Of a DNA stretch of 27,721 bases, positions 17,288 through 25,707 are shown one piece after another. The DNA is from JAKEGK01 sp036507695 (GTDB taxonomy: Bacteria; Pseudomonadota; Gammaproteobacteria; SZUA-152): assembly GCA_036507695.1 (NCBI GenBank), contig DATCIR010000316.1, forward strand, positions 1 through 27,721, read 5' to 3'. How positions within the stretch are numbered: position 1 is the stretch's first letter; each line of letters begins with the position of its first letter. A program made the position numbers and the translations under genes. The notes under the pieces are model-generated. The model saw only the letters and a list, made by a program, of their open reading frames with translations. It searched no databases and was not told the origin of the DNA.

Positions 17288-17509
17288 ATGACCAACAGGA
17301 ACCGGGAACTTGCGGAAAAGGTGGTAAAAAATTTCCAGGCGTCACTTAATCGTGACACGCGTAAACTAATAACCGAGGCAGAATTGGATGATTTAACCGG
17401 CATGATCGAAGAAGCGCTGGCGGTTGAGAAACGCGAAATCGCCGAGCTGATTGAAGCTATGGTGATGAAACTGAAAGCCGAAGCGGCCACCCAGGATATC
17501 AGCTTGTAG
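17288..17509 (+). CDS. Small alpha-helical protein, unknown function
   Basis: A 73-aa (or 75-aa, from ATG 17282) charged, cysteine-free protein beginning MTNRNRELAEKVVKNF. I prefer the ATG at 17288, because GGGAG lies 8 nt upstream of it and only 2 nt from the first ATG. The sequence should form two or three amphipathic helices (a heptad-like stretch around EEALAVEKREIAELIEAMVMKLKAEA), so a small coiled-coil dimer is possible. There is no signal peptide or membrane segment. The last 11 bp overlap the 3' end of the convergent acyl-CoA synthetase gene. A good ribosome-binding site and codon use similar to its neighbours support real coding. I cannot assign a family. Confidence 0.6.
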   Translation: MTNRNRELAEKVVKNFQASLNRDTRKLITEAELDDLTGMIEEALAVEKREIAELIEAMVMKLKAEAATQDISL

Positions 17510-19292
17510 CGATCATGGAAGATAATGCGGCTTTTTCCTGCGCCTTCATTTTTTCCAGCGCGAGGGCGCGCATGCGGTATTTCTGCAGCTTGCCGGTCAC
17601 GGTCATGGGGAACTCAGTAACAAACCAAATGTATTTGGGGATTTTGAAATGGGCGATGTTGCCCTTGCAATAAGCGCGCACTTCATCCTCGGTCATGGTT
17701 TCGCCGCTGTGTAATTGAATCCAGGCCATGACTTCTTCACCGTAATACTCGTCAGGCACACCGAACACCGCCACCCCGGAAATTTTTGGATGGGTGAACA
17801 AATAATCCTCGATTTCCCGGGGATAAATATTTTCACCGCCGCGGATAATCATTTCTTTCAGGCGGCCGGTGATTTTCACATAACCGTCCGCATCCATGGT
17901 GCCGAGGTCGCCGGAATGCAGCCAGCCGTTGTCATCGATGGCTTTGCGGGTGGCGTCCGCGTCCGCGTAATAACCTTTCATGATGTGATAGCCGCGAAAA
18001 CAAATTTCTCCCACCGCGCCCACCGGCACGGTGTGACCGGTGGCAATATCAACCACCTTGACTTCCTGGTGGGGCAGGTTTTTGCCCACGGTTGCAATGC
18101 GCCGCTCGATACTGTCTTCGCGAGTCGTCAAATGCGTCAACGGCGAGGCTTCCGTTTCGCCATAGCCAATGAGAATTTCCCGGCAATGCATTTCTTCGAT
18201 CACCCTTTGCATCAGTGCAGGCGGGCAGGGCGCACCGGCCATAATGCCGGTGCGCAAACTGTTGAGGTTAAATTCCTTGAAGCGGGGATGCTCCAGTTCC
18301 GCGATGAACATGGTGGGCACGCCATGAATCGCCGTGCACTTTTCCGCATGTACGGCTTTTAACACCAGTTCAGGATCAAAATGCTCGCTGGGTATCACCG
18401 CGCACGCGCCCACGGAAAAACACAGCAGGTTGGCCAGCACCATGCCAAAACAATGATAAAACGGCACCGAAATACACAAACGGTCCTGCTCGGTAAAATG
18501 CAGCGCGCGCGCTGAGAAGTACGCATTGTTCAGGATATTCAGATGACTGAGTATCACGGCTTTGGGAAAGCCGGTGGTGCCCGAGGTGTATTGAATGTTG
18601 ATCGCATCATCCTGGTCCAGGCTGGCGGTGATGGCATTGAGTTGTTCCATGGAGATAGATGGCGCCGCGCCGATAACGTCTTTCCAGGTGGCAAAGCCCG
18701 CATAAGGCCGCAAGGTGTGTTCAATATAAGAAGGTTCATAGACCACCACGCGGCGCAAGGCCGGGAATTCCTTGCAGTGCAGTTCGGCGGTCTTTGACGA
18801 CTTGAGTTCCGGAATCAAATCCACCAGCATGGCGATATAGTCACTGCTGCGAAACGAAGGAATGACAAACAAACCCTGCACTTCCGAGCGTTGCAGAGCA
18901 TATGCAAGTTCCCGTTGCCGATAGGCGGGATTGATATTCACCAGAATCGCGCCGATGCGCGCGGTCGCCATTTGCAGTAACAGCCATTGCGTATTATTGG
19001 TGGACCAGACGCCGATGCGGTCGCCTTTCTGGTAACCGAAGCCCGCCAGTCCGCGCGCCAGTTCATCTATGCGGCCGCTGAATTGCCGATAGGTAAAACG
19101 TTCTTCCTGCGGCAGGGACACCACGGCTTCGCGGTTCGGATAGCGGGCTACGATTTTTGCGAAGTGTTCCGGTATGGTGGCGCCCAGCAGCGGTTCATCA
19201 CCGCCGCGGTGGCAATAACTTTTTTTGGTTTTTGGTTGTGACGCTGTAGTCATGGACGAACACCCCGTTATATTGCTGACTGAATTTGTCAC
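17499..19292 (-). CDS. Acyl-CoA synthetase (AMP-forming, fatty-acyl/medium-chain type)
   Basis: An adenylate-forming enzyme that activates a carboxylic acid with ATP and CoA to acyl-CoA, AMP and PPi. Motifs: YTSGTTGFPKA (P-loop, residues 235-245), PFYHCFGM (acyl pocket), IGYGETEASP, SGDLGTMDADGYVKITGR, RGGENIYPREIE and the catalytic lysine in TVTGKLQK near the C-terminus, so it is complete and should be active. The long frame starts at a GTG (597 aa). An ATG at residue 14 (19253) would give 584 aa, close to the family's usual 550-580; neither start has a strong ribosome-binding site. The substrate is not readable from sequence. It lies downstream of the 2-oxoacid oxidoreductase block but behind a 177-bp gap, so cotranscription is uncertain. 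Its end overlaps the convergent small gene by 11 bp. Confidence 0.92.
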   Translation of the reverse strand: MTNSVSNITGCSSMTTASQPKTKKSYCHRGGDEPLLGATIPEHFAKIVARYPNREAVVSLPQEERFTYRQFSGRIDELARGLAGFGYQKGDRIGVWSTNNTQWLLLQMATARIGAILVNINPAYRQRELAYALQRSEVQGLFVIPSFRSSDYIAMLVDLIPELKSSKTAELHCKEFPALRRVVVYEPSYIEHTLRPYAGFATWKDVIGAAPSISMEQLNAITASLDQDDAINIQYTSGTTGFPKAVILSHLNILNNAYFSARALHFTEQDRLCISVPFYHCFGMVLANLLCFSVGACAVIPSEHFDPELVLKAVHAEKCTAIHGVPTMFIAELEHPRFKEFNLNSLRTGIMAGAPCPPALMQRVIEEMHCREILIGYGETEASPLTHLTTREDSIERRIATVGKNLPHQEVKVVDIATGHTVPVGAVGEICFRGYHIMKGYYADADATRKAIDDNGWLHSGDLGTMDADGYVKITGRLKEMIIRGGENIYPREIEDYLFTHPKISGVAVFGVPDEYYGEEVMAWIQLHSGETMTEDEVRAYCKGNIAHFKIPKYIWFVTEFPMTVTGKLQKYRMRALALEKMKAQEKAALSSMIATS

Positions 19293-19469
19293 TGCGCTTT
19301 CATCTCTACTCTAATTGTAGCGGTTCCAGTGCAATTATTATTGCCACTCCACATAATTGAGATCATATCTGCTGGAAAAAAGTGAATCCATAGATAGTCC
19401 ATCAACAACCAATATCGGCATAGTCGATTGATCCGGCACCACTAATTATGCCAAGTGCCCAATACCTGG

Positions 19470-20747
19470 CTAGCTTGGGTTGTCAACCGAAAACATACTC
19501 CAGGGGTATGTTATAAAAAGTTGGCTTTGCACGCCTTCATCGCCATCGGCAAGATCGAAGCGGATAATCACGCCCGACAATATCAAACGAAAACCGATGC
19601 CGTAGCTGGTGCGGTGCGTGTCGAATAAATCATTCCTTTCGTCGGCAACCATGCCCCGCTCCCAGAAAGCCGCCAGTTGTATGCCGGTGCGTATACCCTT
19701 GGCGATGTAGATATCGAAGGGCGTGCGTTCGTCGGTCAGGTTCCAGCGGTATTCAATGCCGTAGAAAAGGGCATTAGCGGCGTAAAAACGATAGTTGTCG
19801 AACGAGCGCAGCCGCTGGGTGCCTCCCAATGGCGAGGCCGTGCCATAACGGTTGTTGGCGATAAGGTTGTTGATGTGTTTTGCTTCCGTAATCAGGCACT
19901 CATCGCGGCTTGCACCCGGCGGATACTGATCGCAATTGAGGCCGGACGTTTGCTGCAAAGTGGAAAAATCGGTTTCGCCGGTGCGCGTTACCAGCGCATG
20001 CGAGTAGAATAAATTTAACGCCAGCGTGTCCCAGCGACGGAAGGGGATGTAACCGGTCAGGTTGTAGTCGTTGACGAAGTATTCGCTTTGATCCGCTTCA
20101 TTGTCCGTGGGCAGCCGGGAAGAAAGTTCAAATCGCATGCCGCGCCGCGGATCGAGCCGGTCATCGGTCAAGTCCACCGTCGCGCCGATGGAAATCGGCT
20201 GATGAGAATGCCAGGCGGTGTCGATGCCGGCGTAGGCGTTGCCATCCGTGTCGAGAATTTGGTGCAGGCGTTCGCGTCCCGTCAAACCGCGGACGTAAAA
20301 TTCATAACGCCGTTCATCAAAGGTCAGCGTCAGTTGGGCCAGGAGATAACTGCCTTCGACCTTGGGATAAATGACATCATTCGGATCGGACAGCATGCCG
20401 CGGTCATAGACGATGGGGGCAACCAAATAGTCGTTGTAGCCAAAGTCGAATACCAAGCGGTTGGGGCGGATATGATAGTCAAGCAAGACGATACCCTTTG
20501 CTTCGAAATCACCCTCGATGTAATAGCCGGAAACATCGGTATCGGCGCCGCCGATATTGAGCACGCTGGCGCCGGCCCCGGCGGCAGTGCCCAGCCCCGG
20601 AATTTCCCCAACAATGGGATAAATGTAATAACCGAAATCCTTGCCGAATTGATCCCGGCGGCGCTCAACCTCGGCCTGACAAACCGAAGCAACGGCTGTT
20701 ATCATGAGCAAAGCAAATAATGCGATAGTACGCATGAATCGTAGCAT
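19470..20747 (-). CDS. BamA/TamA-like outer-membrane beta-barrel without POTRA domains
   Basis: A 425-aa protein with a signal peptide (MLRFMRTIALFALLMITAVASVCQA, cut about residue 25). The remainder reads as amphipathic beta-strands of a bacterial surface antigen (D15/Omp85) barrel: GYYIYPIVGEIPGLGTAAGAGASVLNI at the start, LDPRRGMRFELSSRLP in the middle, a degenerate loop-6-like GGTQRLRSFDNYRF, and a C-terminal YGIGFRLILSGVIIRFDLADG strand set. There is no room for POTRA repeats between signal peptide and barrel. One Cys pair (NCDQ and DECL) falls in a predicted extracellular loop. The start ATG has GGAAGG about 9 nt upstream. It lies 231 bp after porB on the same strand. Function unknown; related proteins are annotated only as BamA/TamA-family outer-membrane proteins. 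Confidence 0.8.
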   Translation of the reverse strand: MLRFMRTIALFALLMITAVASVCQAEVERRRDQFGKDFGYYIYPIVGEIPGLGTAAGAGASVLNIGGADTDVSGYYIEGDFEAKGIVLLDYHIRPNRLVFDFGYNDYLVAPIVYDRGMLSDPNDVIYPKVEGSYLLAQLTLTFDERRYEFYVRGLTGRERLHQILDTDGNAYAGIDTAWHSHQPISIGATVDLTDDRLDPRRGMRFELSSRLPTDNEADQSEYFVNDYNLTGYIPFRRWDTLALNLFYSHALVTRTGETDFSTLQQTSGLNCDQYPPGASRDECLITEAKHINNLIANNRYGTASPLGGTQRLRSFDNYRFYAANALFYGIEYRWNLTDERTPFDIYIAKGIRTGIQLAAFWERGMVADERNDLFDTHRTSYGIGFRLILSGVIIRFDLADGDEGVQSQLFITYPWSMFSVDNPS

Positions 20748-20783
20748 GCCTGAGCCTTCCGCTGGTTATGAGTGCGCCAAGAG

Positions 20784-20811
20784 TGTGAGGAGCAGGACGA
20801 TTTTCCTCACA
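20784..20811. other. Short hairpin between porB and the barrel gene
   Basis: TGTGAGGA (20784-20791) pairs perfectly with TCCTCACA (20804-20811) around a 12-nt loop. No T-run follows in the minus-strand direction, so it is not a convincing terminator for porB; it could be an operator or an mRNA structure 37 nt before the barrel gene. Confidence 0.4.
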
Positions 20812-20978
20812 TAACGCCTGTTTCAGGGAATAATAATGTGCTATTTGCATTCTGAGGTACAGGAAAATTCCCGTTTATTCTGTTGAATTTTAACAATCCT
20901 CCCAATGGAATTTCATCGCGAAACCACTTGTGACGGTTCGTTCGCGAAAGGGCGGATTATCGTGGTTGATCCGGGTTG

Positions 20979-21908
20979 TCAATTTCCGTTTTCATCTCTT
21001 ATGGTCTCCCAGTACGCATCCACCCTGGCCTGGATTTCGCCAATCATTTTAGCGTCGCGCTCTGGATGGAACAGGTGCTTGAACCGGCCCTGGGTTTTTA
21101 AATAGTCTTCCACCGGCGCGCGCTGGCGGGGGATTTTAGTGTGGATGACCTTGCCGTTTTCATATTCCTTCAGTGGCCAGATGCCGGTATCCACCGCCAG
21201 CTTGCCGATGTCATTGGAATATTTTGGATCATAGTCCCAGCCGGTCGGGCAGGGCGCCAGCGCGAGGATCAGGCGCGGGCCTTTGATGGCTTTGGCTTTC
21301 TGGATTTTTTTGGCGAGATCCAGCGGTTCCGCACCGATCACCGTGGCCACATAAGCGGGTTTATTGGCGGCCCAGATGGCGAACAAATCTTTTTTAAAAC
21401 CGGGAAAACCCCGCGCACCTTTGCTGGTTGAGGTTTTCGCGGCATGGGGCGTGGCCTCCGAAAACTGCTGGCCGGTATTGCCATAACCTTCGTTGTCGTA
21501 ACAGATATAGAGGTAATCAAGCTGCCGGTCAATGGTGCCCGAGGTGGCGGACAAGCCCATGCCATAAGCCGAGCCGTCACCGGTCAGGGTGACCACCTGT
21601 AAATCATCCTCCGGTGGCATGCGTTTTTTTTCCAGCAGGATATCCAGGGCGTCGCGAATACCTTGCGCGCCGGCCGGGGCGGACGCCATCGCGGTATACA
21701 GCCAGGACCCGCGAAACGGCGTGAACGGATACGATGCCAATAACGTCATGCAACCGGCCGCGTTGGTGAACACGGTATTTTCACCGAGGATATCATAGAT
21801 TTCATGCAAGGCCTGCAGGCCGCCGCAGCCGGCGCACATGGGTGTGCCGGTGCCCAGTAAATGGGTGGAGGGCAGGTCTTTCATGCGTTTGATGAATTTC
21901 TCGGTCAT
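20979..21908 (-). CDS. porB: 2-oxoacid:ferredoxin oxidoreductase, beta (TPP) subunit
   Basis: The thiamine-pyrophosphate-binding subunit of a pyruvate/2-ketoisovalerate-type ferredoxin oxidoreductase, which decarboxylates a 2-oxoacid with CoA to acyl-CoA, CO2 and reduced ferredoxin. The 309-aa protein has four cysteines placed to hold the proximal [4Fe-4S] cluster (C25, C28, C53, C220). The TPP motif is GDGSAYGMG (from residue 110) with YDNEGYGNTGQQ 27 residues on. Length is standard. The start overlaps the porA stop by 4 nt (ATGA) and has AAGGGAG upstream. I use the por symbol for the family; whether pyruvate or a branched-chain oxoacid is the substrate cannot be read from the sequence. Confidence 0.94.
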   Translation of the reverse strand: MTEKFIKRMKDLPSTHLLGTGTPMCAGCGGLQALHEIYDILGENTVFTNAAGCMTLLASYPFTPFRGSWLYTAMASAPAGAQGIRDALDILLEKKRMPPEDDLQVVTLTGDGSAYGMGLSATSGTIDRQLDYLYICYDNEGYGNTGQQFSEATPHAAKTSTSKGARGFPGFKKDLFAIWAANKPAYVATVIGAEPLDLAKKIQKAKAIKGPRLILALAPCPTGWDYDPKYSNDIGKLAVDTGIWPLKEYENGKVIHTKIPRQRAPVEDYLKTQGRFKHLFHPERDAKMIGEIQARVDAYWETIRDENGN

Positions 21909-23164
21909 GATTCGTGGCTCCCTTGCCGGGCTTGCAGTTCTTCACGTTCCACATGCGCAATGGCTTGCAGCTTGCGTATGCCGCGCAGTTCGGCTTCGGT
22001 ATATAGCAGGCGCGGCGGCGGTGTGATATTTTGTTGCGCGGCCTCTTTAAGCGCCGCGGCGATCTGGTAAAACTCCTCCGCACTAATGTCACGGCCACCC
22101 AGGCCGCCGACAAAACTCGCGAGCAGCGGCGCGCCGTTCTGGCCATACAGCGCGGAAGCGATTTCGGTATGCAATATGCCGCCTTTGCCCATTGACAGGT
22201 TTTGGTCAATGACGGCTACGGCTTTTTTGCCCCTGAGTGCATTCTGTAAGGCAAGCTCCGGGAACGGGCGCAGTAAACGCGGCCGCACCAGTCCGATGCT
22301 TATGCCGCTGTCGCGCAACCGGTCCACGGCATCCTTGGCCTTGGTGGCGTAGCAATCCATCATTACAAAGGCGAACTCCGCGTCATCGCTGCGGTAGGTA
22401 TCCACGGCGGGATAATAACGCCCGAAACGTTCGTTAAATTCTTCAGCGATCGCGTCATACACGGTTAATGCTTGCAGGGCCGCCAAATGGATTTCATAGC
22501 GGAAATAGGAATAGGTGCCGCCACCGATGACCGCAACCGCCTGGCTGGAAGGGGACGAGGCGCGAAAGCGCATGTTCTCCGCGTTATAGTCACCAACAAA
22601 CTCAGCGGCCAGTTTGCTGTCAGGCAGTTCCACCGGTTCGCGGGTAAAAGACAAATAAAACCCATCCTGGTTCACGATCACCGGCAGGCGCACGCGTTCA
22701 TGTTCCGCCAGGCGATAGGCTATCAAGGTGCTATCCAGCACTTCCTGGCAGGTGGCGCAATGGATTTGCAAAAAGCCGCTGTCGCGCGCCGCCAGCACAT
22801 CATTGTGATCGGGCTCCAGGGTGATCGGCGCGGACAGGCCGCGTGACACATTGACCATGACTAACGGCGTGCGCCAGCCGGCGGCGTTGTACATCATTTC
22901 AATGCCATAAAGCAAACCCTGGCTGGAGGTTGCCGTGAACACCCGCACCCCGGTGGCGGAGGCCGCGGCCGCGGCGGTAATCATGGAGTGTTCGGATTCC
23001 AGGGTCACCATGCGGCTTGGCATTTCATTATTGCCAATCCACGCGGCGAGGGTCTCGATGATTTCCGTTTGCGGGGTGATCGGAAACGCCGGGATATAGT
23101 CCACATTGGACAAACGCGCGCCCCAGGCGGCGGCGCCATTGCCGGTTAATAACAGGCGGCTCAT
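21905..23164 (-). CDS. porA: 2-oxoacid:ferredoxin oxidoreductase, alpha subunit
   Basis: The frame is open back to 23365, but the true start is the ATG at 23162-23164, preceded by AAGGAG at a good distance and overlapping the porGD stop by 4 nt; this gives 419 aa beginning MSRLLLTGNGAAAWGARLS. The extra 67 codons are the out-of-frame reading of the porGD ferredoxin domain. Hallmarks of the pyrimidine-binding and transketolase-C-like domains are present: IPAFPITPQTEIIETLA, LESEHSMITAAAAASATG and FTATSSQGLLYGIEM, and later AVIDQNLSMGKGG (domain II/III). The protein binds TPP together with PorB. Length is typical of the separate alpha subunit in four-domain enzymes. Confidence 0.94.
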   Translation of the reverse strand: MSRLLLTGNGAAAWGARLSNVDYIPAFPITPQTEIIETLAAWIGNNEMPSRMVTLESEHSMITAAAAASATGVRVFTATSSQGLLYGIEMMYNAAGWRTPLVMVNVSRGLSAPITLEPDHNDVLAARDSGFLQIHCATCQEVLDSTLIAYRLAEHERVRLPVIVNQDGFYLSFTREPVELPDSKLAAEFVGDYNAENMRFRASSPSSQAVAVIGGGTYSYFRYEIHLAALQALTVYDAIAEEFNERFGRYYPAVDTYRSDDAEFAFVMMDCYATKAKDAVDRLRDSGISIGLVRPRLLRPFPELALQNALRGKKAVAVIDQNLSMGKGGILHTEIASALYGQNGAPLLASFVGGLGGRDISAEEFYQIAAALKEAAQQNITPPPRLLYTEAELRGIRKLQAIAHVEREELQARQGSHES

Positions 23165-24117
23165 GACGGGACTCCTTGCGGTTCTGACTTTTGCTGTTGT
23201 TCCTGTGCAATCGCCTGTACTTCCGGGATCGCGGCAATGGCGTGCGGCGGACATTGCGCGACACACACCAGGCAGCCCTTGCAATGATCGTAGTCGATCT
23301 CGGGCAGATTGTTCTTCACGTTTATCGCGCCATCGGGACAGAAGGTGCTGCACACCCACCAGCAACCATTACACACGTCGTAATCGATCACGGGGCGCAT
23401 GGTGCGCCACAGGCCGGTGTTCACTTGCACGCTGGTCAGCGCTGCATGAATCGTTGGCGCCGAGATGCGCGCGCCTTCAAACGGAAAGTCTATCCATTGC
23501 GGTTTTGCATAATCCTGCGCGGAGATAGCGCTGCCTTCGGTGATTTTTAGCTTGGTATGCTGTTCCGTATAGTCGAACGCGGCAAACGCATTGGCGGTAT
23601 TTTTGTCGACAACGGCTTTACCCAGGTGCCCGAGTTCATCTTGTATCGCTTGCGCGAGTTTGCCGCGGGAAATAACCCCGACCAGGCTGGCGGCGGCGCC
23701 GGCGCAAGTGGCGCCGATGTAACGCAACTCGGCGCGGTCTTCCTCTTGTTCGGTCTCGGGTAAAATCACAATGGAGCTTTTGATATTGAGCCGGTGTTGC
23801 CAGGTGTCTTCACTGCCGTGGCTGTTAATCAGAATCACGGTAGTATCGCGAATCCCTTGCAGCACACCGGCGGCCGGCACCGGCACCAGGCTGTCATCGG
23901 CAACCACCACCAGGTCAGGCTGGTTGATAATGCCGCGTTCATTAATGGGATGGTGATCCGCCCGCACATAGGCAAAGATGGGCGCGCCACGGCGTTCCGC
24001 GCCATAACGCGGCGCGTCCTGCACTTCGTAGCCTTCCAGGAAGAACGCGGTTCCCAGGATACGGCTGGCGGTTTTCGTGCCTTGGCCGCCACGGCCATGA
24101 AAGCGGATGCGGAACAT
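23161..24117 (-). CDS. 2-oxoacid:ferredoxin oxidoreductase, fused gamma-delta subunit
   Basis: A 318-aa fusion. Residues 1-190 are the gamma domain (MFRIRFHGRGGQGTKTASRI, then DAPRYGAERRGAPIFAYVR); residues about 240-300 are an eight-cysteine ferredoxin (delta) domain for two [4Fe-4S] clusters. The cysteines are C249, C252, C256, C260 and C279, C282, C285, C289. The first set is spaced C-x2-C-x3-C-x3-C and the second C-x2-C-x2-C-x3-C. The delta domain passes electrons from the PorB cluster to ferredoxin. The frame extends 58 codons further upstream to 24291, but that part is a translated palindromic repeat (contains WMPAFAGKTKK) and should be removed. The Shine-Dalgarno at the real ATG is weak (CAGGCG), and a small hairpin sits 13 nt upstream. 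Confidence 0.93.
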   Translation of the reverse strand: MFRIRFHGRGGQGTKTASRILGTAFFLEGYEVQDAPRYGAERRGAPIFAYVRADHHPINERGIINQPDLVVVADDSLVPVPAAGVLQGIRDTTVILINSHGSEDTWQHRLNIKSSIVILPETEQEEDRAELRYIGATCAGAAASLVGVISRGKLAQAIQDELGHLGKAVVDKNTANAFAAFDYTEQHTKLKITEGSAISAQDYAKPQWIDFPFEGARISAPTIHAALTSVQVNTGLWRTMRPVIDYDVCNGCWWVCSTFCPDGAINVKNNLPEIDYDHCKGCLVCVAQCPPHAIAAIPEVQAIAQEQQQKSEPQGVPS

Positions 24118-24158
24118 AAGTGCGCCTGTGTCAGGGAGCCCCTGATTAATTGTCTTTT

Positions 24159-24240
24159 TCGTCTTGCCGGCGAATGCCGGCATCCATGCACACGTTGCAA
24201 ATACTGGATTCCGGCCCTGCTTACATCCCGCCGGGGCGTG
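24159..24240. repeat. Dispersed palindromic repeat, degenerate copy
   Basis: GCCGGC-GAAT-GCCGGC (24166-24181) followed by ATCCATG, then TGGATTCCGGCC at about 24205. This CCGGC-rich, TGGATTCCGG-bearing style is that of the short intergenic repeats common in many proteobacterial genomes. It is what the spurious N-terminal extension of porGD translates. Confidence 0.7.
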
Positions 24241-24290
24241 ATTCAAAAGACGCCGGAATAATTTAAGGAAGCTCTGACCAAGTACCCTCA

Positions 24291-24396
24291 CGTCATGCCA
24301 GCGTTTTTCAAAGCATGCCCCGGCATGTAGTTAGCCGGGGCTGGCATCCAGAAATACTCTTAAAACCAATGGATTCCGGCTTGCGCCGGAATGACG
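24291..24396. repeat. Dispersed palindromic repeat, 106-bp copy
   Basis: Bounded by CGTCAT (24291-24296) and its reverse complement ATGACG (24391-24396). Inside, TGCCAGC (24296-24302) pairs with GCTGGCA (24340-24346), and CCCCGGC (24318-24324) with GCCGGGG (24334-24340). ATTCCGGC-TTGC-GCCGGAAT (24373-24392) is a perfect hairpin. It has no coding capacity. It is the better preserved relative of the copy at 24159. Confidence 0.8.
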
Positions 24397-24507
24397 AAAA
24401 GCAGGTTACTGACTTATTCAGAGACTCCTTAAAACTATGAACATACTATTATACAATGCTTCCATAAATAATAAGCTCAGGTTTGCAACGTTCGTAAATA
24501 TTTGTTT

Positions 24508-25641
24508 CTATACAAACCCCGGCGCCGTTGAAAATAACGAAAAACGCCGGTAGCTCATGGCTTTCTTAACCCGTTCAGTCGCCATTTCAACGGCCGCCTG
24601 CCGCGGCAATACGCCTTCGTGTTTCATGCGGTCGAGCACCGACTGTGTATTATTACGCAGCTTTTCCTCAATGGATTGAAACACCGCGGTTTTATTCGAA
24701 CCCTGATATTCCATGGCGGCGCAAATCACGCCGCCGGCGTTGGCGATAAAATCCGGCACGCAAAGTATGCCACGCTCGTGCAGGCTTTTCTCCGCGCTGT
24801 GTGTAATCGGAATATTCGCGCCTTCCACGATCAAACGGGTGTTAAGCCGGCCCACATTGTCGTCATGAATCACATCGGGACGCGCGGCGGGAATCCAGAT
24901 ATCGCATTCCACATCGATCAACGCATCACTATCCAATGGCTTGCCGCCGCGGAAACCCTTGACGGACTTGCCCTGTTCCTTCCACTGAATGAGCGCGTCG
25001 ATGTCGAGGCCTTCCGCGTTGTAAAGCGCGCCCCGGCTGTCACCGGTTGCCACCAATATGGCCCCCATGTCACGCAAATTCCGCGCGGCGTTTTTGCCCA
25101 CTGCGCCGAAACCCTGGATCACGACCCGGGCGCCGTGGATTTCAAAATCGCAAAACTTCAATGCGACATCGACCGCGTGACTTAATCCCCAGCCGGTCGC
25201 GCCGATTTTATCGAGCGGGATGCCGCCGAGTTCAGACGGTAGCCCCACCACGCGGCCCACTTCATCCTTGATCCAGGCCATGCATTCTTCATCGGTGCCC
25301 ATGTCCGGCGCGAAAATATAATCCTCTTCATTACGCAGCGATGACGCTAAGGCGCGCAGTATGTTTTGTTTTTGGGGCTTGGGCATTTTGGGATCGCCAT
25401 AGACCACGATTTTGCCGCCGCCATGCGGCAAATCCGCGGCGGCGTTTTTGAAAGTCATGGCGCGCGCCAGCCGGAAACATTCCTCGGTGCTGACATCCTC
25501 CGCCATGCGGATACCGCCCACCGACGGACCCTTGGCCACGTTGTCGACCACCAGCACGGCTTTCAGGTTAACGGACGGTTCATACACATGAATGATTTTG
25601 GCCGGACCCAGTTCGTCGGTAAACTCAAATACGTCGTTCAT
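24508..25641 (-). CDS. Glu/Leu/Phe/Val-family amino-acid dehydrogenase
   Basis: Reversible oxidative deamination of an amino acid to its 2-oxoacid with NAD(P)+. The 377-aa protein has the substrate-binding lysines in MTFKNAAADLPHGGGK (K65, K77), the catalytic Asp in APDMGT (D113), ATGWGL before the cofactor domain and the Rossmann GFGAVG (177-182). Two features resemble leucine/phenylalanine/valine dehydrogenases more than glutamate dehydrogenase: the length (about 360-380 aa against 420-450) and the pattern GGGK-x3-YGDP. The specificity is not proven. AAAGGA lies 7 nt before the ATG. The leader holds a 191-bp palindromic element and, beyond it, an FNR-type promoter. The next genes downstream encode the 2-oxoacid oxidoreductase, which could use the oxoacid made here. 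Confidence 0.9.
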   Translation of the reverse strand: MNDVFEFTDELGPAKIIHVYEPSVNLKAVLVVDNVAKGPSVGGIRMAEDVSTEECFRLARAMTFKNAAADLPHGGGKIVVYGDPKMPKPQKQNILRALASSLRNEEDYIFAPDMGTDEECMAWIKDEVGRVVGLPSELGGIPLDKIGATGWGLSHAVDVALKFCDFEIHGARVVIQGFGAVGKNAARNLRDMGAILVATGDSRGALYNAEGLDIDALIQWKEQGKSVKGFRGGKPLDSDALIDVECDIWIPAARPDVIHDDNVGRLNTRLIVEGANIPITHSAEKSLHERGILCVPDFIANAGGVICAAMEYQGSNKTAVFQSIEEKLRNNTQSVLDRMKHEGVLPRQAAVEMATERVKKAMSYRRFSLFSTAPGFV

Positions 25642-25707
25642 CGGTTGTTCCTTTAACCTGATATATCGCGGTGCTTATTATAAGAATAGCTATTTATAGC
25701 AATAACA

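Larger units (their letters stand above)
24118..24507. other. Intergenic repeats between the dehydrogenase gene and porGD
   Basis: The 390-bp gap contains no gene. It holds a perfect 6-bp hairpin with a 3-nt loop (TCAGGGAGCCCCTGA, 24131-24145) just before porGD, and two dispersed-repeat copies (24159-24240 and 24291-24396) described separately. An AT-rich segment at 24420-24507 directly follows the dehydrogenase stop, without a clear terminator. I see no good promoter for porGD, so por transcription may come through from the dehydrogenase promoter. Confidence 0.6.

Noticed and set aside
17715..18362. A long plus-strand frame opposite the acyl-CoA synthetase (215 codons)
   Set aside because: Antisense to a complete adenylate-forming enzyme with all catalytic motifs.
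23165..23365. Upstream extension of porA to 23365
   Set aside because: The extra 67 codons read the porGD ferredoxin region in another frame; the ATG at 23164 has a good ribosome-binding site and the ATGA overlap.
24131..24145. Riboswitch before porGD
   Set aside because: Only a 6-bp hairpin is visible and no known riboswitch core was recognised.
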